Assembly: GCA_026396425.1 (NCBI GenBank)
Contig: JAPLWU010000034.1
Span: 1 to 18,071, forward strand
DNA from: Microcaldota archaeon
GTDB lineage: Archaea > Micrarchaeota > Micrarchaeia > Burarchaeales > JAKAKT01
DNA: 18,071 bases
Direction: 5' to 3'
A program made the translations under genes and the position numbers. Under the pieces are notes generated by a model. It saw only the letters and a program-made list of their open reading frames with translations. It was not told the DNA's origin and searched no databases. Below, piece by piece: positions 13,214 to 18,071 of this stretch (positions are counted from its first letter, which is position 1; every line of letters starts with the position of its first letter).

Positions 13214-14263
13214 ATGCGCGAGCGAATACTGGAAATCGCCAGCGGAATCCGCGAGAGCGAGGAGAGGCGGAAATCCCTCGCGAAGGAACTGCGCGAAATG
13301 GCCGAAAAGGACTTCGTCCTGCCCGAAGCCCTCGAAAGAAATCTGATTTTGAAAGTGGATTCCTCCCCGGTGAATTCGAAAATCTGCGCTGTCGACGGCG
13401 GACTGGCTGCGCAGGAATTCGAGGGAATGGATTTGATTCTTGTCCGCACGGTAGCGGTCTGCTTCGAATACAAGAATTCCAAGCTCACCTCGCATGCATA
13501 CCACCCGTCCGCCTCGCCAGAGCCCAAAATCGACGCGCTCGGCGCCCTGGACACGCACGAGTTCAACTGGCACAAGTCGCTCTTCCGGCTCCGCCACGAA
13601 ATACTGACCGCGCGCGAGGCGGTCGAGAAATTCTCGCCCGAATTCATCTTCATGGACGGCTCAATAGTCCCGCAGATTTCCGACAAGCCCTACGAGGACT
13701 CGGAGCTGCGCCATGTTTACAATGAACTCGCGCTCGAATACCAGAACCTCTTCGAATCGGCGGAAAAAAACAACTGCATGATTGTCGGAGTGATAAAAGA
13801 CAGCAGGGGCAGGCGCTTCATCGAAATGCTCGCCAAAAGAATCGAGAACGAAGTGCTTGCCACAAGCAACGACACCATCTTCCTTCAATTCCTTTTGAAT
13901 GAGGGCGAGCGCACCTTCTCCTTCCCCTACGCCTCGCACGAAAAAGAGAACCCGATTCTCAAGGATTTGGGCGAATGGAGCAAAAAAATAAACGCCTTCT
14001 ACATCCGCCCCTGCGAGGGCGACAGGCCCCTGAGAGTTGAGTTCGTCGGAGACGGGAAAAAATTCGAGCAGCTCGCGTCCATCATCCTCTCGCTCAGCAG
14101 GATAAACAAGAGATACGCATACCCCGCAATCCTGATAGAGGCGGACATGCGCGCGGCCCTCGACAAGACTTACATCGACCGCGCCTACAGGGAGCTCTTC
14201 ACGTTCGCAGGGCTCCGCCCCTCGATAATGAAATTGCGGAGGGACGAGAGACCGTTCAGATGA
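13214..14263 (+). CDS. nurA: NurA-family 5'-3' nuclease
   Basis: NurA is a Mn-dependent 5'-3' nuclease that works with the HerA translocase, and usually Mre11-Rad50, to resect DNA ends for recombination. 349 residues, typical size. RNase H-like core motifs are visible: AVDGG (D61), FMDGS (D148), VIKDSRG (K195, D196) and the C-terminal EADMRAALDK (D311). An N-terminal coiled helix of about 40 residues precedes the core. ATG 13214 is about 27 nt after the TATA box, so the mRNA is probably leaderless. The stop codon TGA is part of the palindrome that begins the downstream toxin-antitoxin promoter. herA lies about 3 kb further on, same strand, with the same promoter motif. Confidence 0.9.
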   Translation: MRERILEIASGIRESEERRKSLAKELREMAEKDFVLPEALERNLILKVDSSPVNSKICAVDGGLAAQEFEGMDLILVRTVAVCFEYKNSKLTSHAYHPSASPEPKIDALGALDTHEFNWHKSLFRLRHEILTAREAVEKFSPEFIFMDGSIVPQISDKPYEDSELRHVYNELALEYQNLFESAEKNNCMIVGVIKDSRGRRFIEMLAKRIENEVLATSNDTIFLQFLLNEGERTFSFPYASHEKENPILKDLGEWSKKINAFYIRPCEGDRPLRVEFVGDGKKFEQLASIILSLSRINKRYAYPAILIEADMRAALDKTYIDRAYRELFTFAGLRPSIMKLRRDERPFR

Positions 14264-14297
14264 TATATCAAAAAGATATATTTATATATCAATTTGC
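14261..14297 (+). promoter_or_regulatory. Promoter/operator of the RHH-RelE module
   Basis: Palindrome TGATATATCA (14261-14270) and near-palindrome GATATATTTATATATC (14275-14290) overlap the TATA region, 30-55 nt before ATG 14320, followed by GGTGG as ribosome binding site. Such dyads are the usual sites for RHH antitoxin autorepression. Confidence 0.6.
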
Positions 14298-14319
14298 TAT
14301 ATAACCCATCGGTGGTAAA

Positions 14320-14583
14320 ATGACAGACATTCTTGTTCGTTTGGACGGCTCAGTTGACAAAACGCTGAGCAGGCTCGTCGAGGCTGGCTTTTTCAAGACC
14401 AAGACCGAAGCAGTGCGCGCAGGCATACTCGAACTCGGCAGGGAATACCAGGTCGTGAAATCGCGAGAGGAGCTTCTCGACGAGCTGGCGGTCAGGAAGA
14501 TGGAGCAGATTGACGCGGAAATAAGGAGCGGGAAACGCCGCGTTTATACCGAGGACGAAGTAAAACGAAAATACGGGTTATAG
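14320..14583 (+). CDS. Ribbon-helix-helix antitoxin
   Basis: 87 residues. The N-terminal RHH DNA-binding fold is clear: strand ILVRLDGS, helix VDKTLSRLVEAGFF, turn KTKTEA, helix VRAGILELG (residues 3-45). The C-terminal half (SREELLDELAVRKMEQIDAE ... YTEDEVKRKYGL) is helical and would wrap around the toxin. Start ATG 14320 has GGTGG eight nt upstream. Its stop is one nt before the toxin start, the standard order for type II modules. Autoregulation through the palindromes upstream is likely. Assignment to a CopG/RelB-like RHH antitoxin is firm; the subfamily is not. Confidence 0.88.
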   Translation: MTDILVRLDGSVDKTLSRLVEAGFFKTKTEAVRAGILELGREYQVVKSREELLDELAVRKMEQIDAEIRSGKRRVYTEDEVKRKYGL

Positions 14584-14584
14584 A

Positions 14585-14848
14585 ATGGGCGATTATGCGC
14601 TCGAGTTTGCGCATGGCTGGGAGGCCTATTTCGAGAAGCTCGATAAGAGCATGCGCGACAGGGTTTGGAAAAAAATTCAGCAGCTCAAGAAAATCGAAAG
14701 CGCCCGGCACCTGAGGCAGGGATCCGACTTCTACGTTTCGGAAATCGGCCAGTACCGGCTGTGCTACAAAATAGACGAAAAGCGCCGCGTCAAAACCATC
14801 CATTTCGTGGGCGACCATAAGGAATACGAGAAATGGGTCGGGCTATAA
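14585..14848 (+). CDS. RelE/ParE-superfamily toxin
   Basis: 87 residues with the compact RelE layout: YALEFAHGWEAYFEKLDKSM, two helices, then the strand block HLRQGSDFYVSEIGQYRLCY, then KTIHFVGDHKEYEKWV. The RLCY-KID strand and the H-x-x-Y near the C-terminus are as in RelE-type mRNA interferases, with K/R/Y residues in the positions used for ribosome-dependent cleavage; activity is inferred. It begins 2 nt after the antitoxin stop codon and is translationally linked. It ends 12 bp before the stop of the convergent methyltransferase gene. Confidence 0.88.
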   Translation: MGDYALEFAHGWEAYFEKLDKSMRDRVWKKIQQLKKIESARHLRQGSDFYVSEIGQYRLCYKIDEKRRVKTIHFVGDHKEYEKWVGL

Positions 14849-14860
14849 CGCAACCGCTGC

Positions 14861-15796
14861 CTAAGCACTGCATCTTCTGAATACGAGCAGCGCATTGTTC
14901 TTCGTTGGGTCGGTAACCGCAAGCGCATTCTCAAAGCCCGCGGCTTTCCCTAGGCCAATAACCTCCTCAATTTCGTACTTCTTCGAATAGAAAGCGACTA
15001 TGCCCTCTACATAGGCCCTGACAGAATTGTCGCTTTTCTCGTAATCCCAGACTATCCTCCCCCTGCTCCCGATTCTTTCTTTCACTAGCCCGACCATCTG
15101 CTCGTAGAATCTGTTCATGTATGCGCTGAGAATGACTTCGGGCCTCCTCGTGCGAAGCTGGACTCCGAGCACAAGGCTTTCGTCTTTGCGCACGCAGCGG
15201 GACAAAATCCCGAAGATTTCCGCCTGGTTCGGGTAATTGCCTATCGTATTTCCGAGCACTACGTGGCTTCTCCTTCCGAATGGCAAATCCTCCTTTCGAA
15301 TATCCTCAAAGAACCTGTTGTAGCAAATCGCTTCCACGAGAACTTCACTATTGAGCGCAAGGTTCACGAGGCTGCCCCACCATTGCTCCAGGAAGAACCT
15401 CTGGGAATCGATTGCTGCCGTGCTTATGCGCTTCTTTGCTTCGGCTTCAAGCATGAGCATCCTCATCTCGCTGTCGCCATTCCCTACCCCCCAGAAAATC
15501 TTGGTTGTTTGCCCTCCCGTCGCTCTTCGTATTCTTTCGTAGTTCGAGCACAGCATCCCTATTTCGGCATAGCCCGCTCCGCTGGCGTTCAGCGGCTGGG
15601 TAATCTGCAAATAGGGCCTCGGATCGGAAAAAGGCTGTTCGCCCCCAACAAATCCTGTTCTCACTTGCGCGGCTAGTCTCCTATCGTAGTCTCTATTCGT
15701 TATGATGCCTTCGATAATAGGCCTCGAGCTAGCAACATCAGTAAGACGCCGTTGGTCTCTTTCGTGTTTAGTGCTCGCGCTGGCCCTTAATTTCAC
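14861..15796 (-). CDS. EgtD-like SAM-dependent methyltransferase
   Basis: 311 residues from GTG 15796, which has AGGTG about 14 nt upstream. The protein shows the histidine-specific methyltransferase (EgtD, Methyltransf_33) pattern: a SAM-binding loop FWGVGNGDSEMRM at 101-113, an acidic strand end AAIDSQ at about 127-132, and LGNTIGNYPN at 181-190, matching the family LGSxIGNF motif. The N-terminal about 70 residues, which shape the substrate pocket in EgtD, diverge. EgtD makes hercynine from histidine; no EgtB-like partner is in the window and the substrate here is unknown. It lies 76 nt downstream of the bat-type regulator and has its own TATA-like box and a dyad. Confidence 0.75.
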   Translation of the reverse strand: MKLRASASTKHERDQRRLTDVASSRPIIEGIITNRDYDRRLAAQVRTGFVGGEQPFSDPRPYLQITQPLNASGAGYAEIGMLCSNYERIRRATGGQTTKIFWGVGNGDSEMRMLMLEAEAKKRISTAAIDSQRFFLEQWWGSLVNLALNSEVLVEAICYNRFFEDIRKEDLPFGRRSHVVLGNTIGNYPNQAEIFGILSRCVRKDESLVLGVQLRTRRPEVILSAYMNRFYEQMVGLVKERIGSRGRIVWDYEKSDNSVRAYVEGIVAFYSKKYEIEEVIGLGKAAGFENALAVTDPTKNNALLVFRRCSA

Positions 15797-15837
15797 TGCT
15801 CACACCCCACCTTTTGCCAATTATTATGTTCAAACTC

Positions 15838-15868
15838 CTATTTTAGAATTGAGCCATAAGGTTATGGC
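15838..15868 (-). promoter_or_regulatory. Dyad and TATA-like box before the methyltransferase
   Basis: GCCATAA (15853-15859) and TTATGGC (15862-15868) form a 16-bp dyad directly upstream (minus sense) of TCTAAAATAG (15847-15838), itself about 45 nt before GTG 15796. This is a likely operator, perhaps for the adjacent bat-type regulator. Confidence 0.5.
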
Positions 15869-15872
15869 ACTT

Positions 15873-16538
15873 CTATTTGAGTTTCCTCGAGAGATTGGGC
15901 ATGAGCTTCATTTCCGCCTTTCTCAAATGCTCCTGGAAAGTGGGCAGGGAAACTCCCATCATCTTCGCAAGCTCCTTGAGCTCGATTTTTCTCGGGATTT
16001 CGTAATAGCCGTTCTCAACCGCAAGCTCAACCGCGCGCTTCTGATTGTCAGTGAGTTCCGGCATGATTTGCGGATAATAAACGTCGCCTACTTTCGCCTT
16101 CGATAACTTCAGAATTTCAAGTTTCATTCCCTCTCTCTCAAGCCCGTCAATAAAATCAGTGAGGGTTTTCTTGTCCCAGCTTGCGAGTTCCCAGAATTCG
16201 TAGCCTTCCATAGTGACGAAAACGGGCTTCACGAAAAACAGGCGCTTGTTGTAATATGACGATGGAATTCTTTTCGCAGGCCTCTCCTCGACGAACATTA
16301 CCGTGTTTCCCTCAACCACAAGGTCTTTCACGCGCCCGTCCTTTCTCAAGTCTGCGATAAAATTCCCCACTTTTTTCGCGTCGCCGATTATCTGGTGCAT
16401 CTGGTAAGTGTAGTTCTTCTTTCCCTTATCGTAGCTCCCTAGCGAGGTGGAGTAGCTCGTCACCCCGAACTTCTCGCATCTGTTCCCGATTGTGCAGTCA
16501 TGCTTGAGTTTTAGCTTTGCGACCCACATGCGAATCAC
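15873..16538 (-). CDS. Bat-type HTH transcriptional regulator
   Basis: 221 residues from GTG 16538 (AAGGTGA just upstream); ATG 16529 would give 218. The C-terminal about 55 residues are a bat/HTH_10 domain: LTDNQKRAVELAVENGYYEI, then RKIELKELAKMMGVSLPTFQ and EHLRKAEMKLM. The N-terminal about 160 residues are a sensor-like region beginning KLKLKHDCTIGNRCEKFGVT, with two Cys and a His that might bind metal or sense redox (inference), and a VGNFIADLRKDGRVKDLVVE stretch typical of such archaeal regulators. The start is 1 nt after the stop of the RelE-like gene, so it belongs to the winged-helix > toxin > regulator operon. It may control the operon or the methyltransferase after it. Confidence 0.85.
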   Translation of the reverse strand: MIRMWVAKLKLKHDCTIGNRCEKFGVTSYSTSLGSYDKGKKNYTYQMHQIIGDAKKVGNFIADLRKDGRVKDLVVEGNTVMFVEERPAKRIPSSYYNKRLFFVKPVFVTMEGYEFWELASWDKKTLTDFIDGLEREGMKLEILKLSKAKVGDVYYPQIMPELTDNQKRAVELAVENGYYEIPRKIELKELAKMMGVSLPTFQEHLRKAEMKLMPNLSRKLK

Positions 16539-16539
16539 G

Positions 16540-16890
16540 TCACCTTACCCTATACCCAAACCTCCTCTCGTATTGCTTGTGGCTCAGCCATTCAAGGATT
16601 ATCGATATTATTTCGATTTCGTTCCCCTGCAGGGTGTACGTCAGCCTCCAGCCGTCGGGCAGGTCGTATTTCCTCAGGTTGTCAATCCCGAATTTTCGTA
16701 CGTACTCCGGCGGCCAGAGCCTTCTTTGTATTGGAATGCCGGCAAAAGGGTTCGCCTTAAGCTCGCCTATTGCTTCTTCAATGTATTCGGCGAGGCGCCT
16801 CTCCTCGAATCTTCCCGACTTGAGCTGCCTAAATGCCTTTAGAACGGACTCATCGGCAAAGGCGACGCGTTTTATCCTCGCAACCTTCAT
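16540..16890 (-). CDS. RelE-like toxin, second module
   Basis: 116 residues from ATG 16890, which overlaps the stop of the upstream gene by 4 nt (ATGA). An N-terminal helical part (FADESVLKAFRQLKSGRFEE, RRLAEYIEEAIGELKANPFA) is followed by the strand block DNLRKYDLPDGWRLTYTLQG and EIEIISIILEWLSHKQYERR, the RelE-superfamily core: an R-containing strand, then a helix-linked H-x-x-Y. It is longer than the first toxin and not closely similar to it. The partner upstream is a winged-helix protein rather than an RHH or Phd-type antitoxin. Toxicity is inferred from fold and context. Confidence 0.78.
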   Translation of the reverse strand: MKVARIKRVAFADESVLKAFRQLKSGRFEERRLAEYIEEAIGELKANPFAGIPIQRRLWPPEYVRKFGIDNLRKYDLPDGWRLTYTLQGNEIEIISIILEWLSHKQYERRFGYRVR

Positions 16891-17180
16891 GCAACCACTA
16901 GGCGCTTTTTCTTCAGTTCGGCTATTTTCTTCGGATTCCACAGCCAAGTGACTGTCTTGTCCCCCTCGATATGTATCTTTCCCGAATACTCCAAATAGTC
17001 CAAAATCGTCACAAAAGTGGTCCACATGACCTTCCTAGGCAGGCTCCGCCATATCTCCGTTATCGTCTTATCGCTCCTGTTTTTGTAAAGTGCCCGCTCA
17101 ACCATCAGCACGGTATCGAGGCGCGGGTAGCGCCCGAGGTTCCTCGGCCTGAAATTCAAAAGCCCGTATGCCATATGCAT
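16887..17180 (-). CDS. Winged-helix protein, likely antitoxin of the second module
   Basis: 97 residues from ATG 17180; ATG 17174 is also possible, and both are about 25-30 nt after the TATA box (leaderless). Residues about 18-85 fit a winged helix: RYPRLDTVLMVERALY, then KTITEIWRSL and VMWTTFVTILDYLEYSGKI (recognition helix), then a wing HIEGDKTVTWLWNP, and a basic tail KKIAELKKKRLVV. It is first in an operon with a RelE-like protein and a bat-type regulator. The promoter carries palindromes between TATA and the start, as expected for an autorepressing DNA-binding antitoxin. The role is inferred from gene order. Confidence 0.7.
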   Translation of the reverse strand: MHMAYGLLNFRPRNLGRYPRLDTVLMVERALYKNRSDKTITEIWRSLPRKVMWTTFVTILDYLEYSGKIHIEGDKTVTWLWNPKKIAELKKKRLVVA

Positions 17181-17185
17181 CAGCG

Positions 17186-17213
17186 GATAAATTTATCAAT
17201 TGATATATTTATA
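17186..17213 (-). promoter_or_regulatory. Promoter/operator of the winged-helix/RelE module
   Basis: A perfect 12-bp palindrome GATAAATTTATC (17186-17197) and TCAATTGA (17196-17203) lie between the minus-strand TATA box TATAAATA (17213-17206) and ATG 17180, where a bound repressor would block initiation. The 12-mer GATATATTTATA (17202-17213) also occurs in the other toxin-antitoxin promoter (14275-14286). Confidence 0.6.
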
Positions 17214-17243
17214 AGGCTTTCTTTCAGGCGCGAGTAGGTTTTC

Positions 17244-17276
17244 CACCGGAAACCTCCCCTCGTAGCGTATTTAAAC
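17244..17276 (+). promoter_or_regulatory. herA promoter: shared 20-bp motif plus TATA box
   Basis: CACCGGAAACCTCCCCTCGT (17244-17263) matches the nurA motif at 17 of 20 positions without gaps; TATA is GTATTTAAAC (17267-17276). ATG 17299 is 55 nt from the motif start, against 54 for nurA. Confidence 0.75.
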
Positions 17277-17298
17277 AATTCACCGCAAATTTACTTGC

Positions 17299-18071
17299 AT
17301 GGCAGACGAACTCGGCACTGTGATTTCGGATTTCGAAGGGCCTTCAACGACGAATTTCTCCTTCGTGGTGAGCGGGATGGTTCGCAAGGGCCAGTTCGTC
17401 AAGTCCGAGATGGAGGACGGGACGCTCGTCGGCATGGTCACAGAAATCTCGCGCGCCAACCGCTACTTCGAGCGCGCCGAATCAGTCGCCGAGTACGACC
17501 GCGCCGGCCCAATAGTCGCCAATTTCCCGATTTCGGAGTGGGAATACACGGTTGCGAAAGTGAGGGCGCTCGGCGTCTACAAGGAAGGCAAGCTCCTGCG
17601 CTCCCTATTCCCTGCCTCGCCAGGCTCGAAAGTCCTCAAGGCCGAGGACGAGATGCTCAAAGAATTCCTGGGATTCGAGGAGAACGGCGTGAACCTGGGA
17701 ATTCTCGAGAACCACGGGCTTGAGGCGAAGCTCAACCTGGACAGCCTGCTGCAAAAACATCTCGCAATCCTCGCAATGAGCGGGGCGGGCAAATCCTACC
17801 TCGCGAGCGTGCTCATAGAAGAACTGCTCGACCGCAAGCCCGAGCACGGAAGGCTGGCAGTAATAGTCGTGGACATTCACGGCGAATACCTGGGCTTCAA
17901 GTCCGGAGAATACGCCAAGAAAACCACCGTAATCGAGGGAAAGGACATCCGCATCGCGCTCCACAAAGTTTCATCCCAAATGCTCGCCGAGTTCGTCCCG
18001 CACCTTTCCGCGGCGCAGAAGCGCGACCTCCCGCGCATAATGAGCGAGCTAAAGGCCGAGAAGAAGGAGAA
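17299..18071 (+). CDS. herA: HerA DNA translocase/helicase, N-terminal part, cut by window edge
   Basis: HerA is a hexameric FtsK/VirB4-like ATPase that pumps DNA and partners NurA in end resection. 257 residues are present of about 500-600. An N-terminal HAS-barrel-like domain (GTVISDFEGPSTTNFSFVVS, GMVTEISRANRYFE) precedes the ATPase core, with Walker A MSGAGKS at about 160-166 and Walker B VVDIHGEY at 190-197. The first position of the Walker A motif is Ala (AMSGAGKS) rather than the usual Gly. ATG 17299 is about 27 nt after the TATA box with no ribosome binding site, so leaderless. Whether mre11/rad50 follow cannot be seen. Confidence 0.93.
   Translation, partial: MADELGTVISDFEGPSTTNFSFVVSGMVRKGQFVKSEMEDGTLVGMVTEISRANRYFERAESVAEYDRAGPIVANFPISEWEYTVAKVRALGVYKEGKLLRSLFPASPGSKVLKAEDEMLKEFLGFEENGVNLGILENHGLEAKLNLDSLLQKHLAILAMSGAGKSYLASVLIEELLDRKPEHGRLAVIVVDIHGEYLGFKSGEYAKKTTVIEGKDIRIALHKVSSQMLAEFVPHLSAAQKRDLPRIMSELKAEKKE

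Noticed and set aside
1..18071. CRISPR array
   Set aside because: No regularly spaced direct repeats and no cas genes; the only repeats are those listed.

Overview
This is archaeal chromosomal DNA. The evidence is an archaeal-type RNA polymerase operon with split largest subunits (Rpo5/H, Rpo2N/B'', Rpo2C/B', Rpo1N/A'), archaeal ribosomal proteins uL1, uL10/P0 and L12/P1, a Nop5-family protein, NurA and HerA, and TATA boxes about 25-30 nt before many start codons (leaderless-style promoters) alongside GGAGG/GGTG ribosome binding sites. Gene content (a minimal Nop5-like protein, a Cys-repeat membrane protein, many small orphan genes) would fit a DPANN-type lineage, but that placement is inference and the phylum cannot be fixed by eye.

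Region 1 (1-5121, minus strand): rpoH > rpo2N > rpo2C > rpo1N (the last cut by the window edge). Two copies of a ~72-bp element with perfect 13-14 bp terminal inverted repeats sit in this operon, one directly before each half of the split B subunit. They differ by one substitution and one indel, plus a flanking base that appears to co-vary with the substitution. I consider this the most unusual structure in the window together with the nurA/herA promoter motif. Region 2 (5122-7320, plus strand): divergent uL1 - uL10 - L12 operon closed by T-rich terminators.

Region 3 (7321-10220): accessory, AT-richer. It holds a membrane protein with ten Cys-pair repeats, a highly structured short transcription unit around a 58-codon ORF (promoter, 5' hairpin, ORF, 3' hairpins, intrinsic-type terminator), and a tail-anchored orphan. 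Region 4 (10217-12236, minus): probable operon Nop5-like > metallophosphoesterase > two small orphans. Region 5 (12328-13137): an orphan built of about five 36-37-residue helical repeats.

Region 6 (13160-18071): nurA and herA (3' cut) on the plus strand, about 3 kb apart. Between them lies an accessory block: an RHH antitoxin/RelE-type toxin pair, and a minus-strand cluster of winged-helix protein > RelE-like toxin > bat-type HTH regulator > EgtD-like methyltransferase. Although separated, nurA and herA carry the same ungapped 20-bp motif (17/20 identical) just upstream of their TATA boxes, 54 and 55 nt before their start codons, suggesting shared control of the end-resection nuclease and its helicase. 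No transposase, CRISPR array, tRNA or rRNA gene was recognised.
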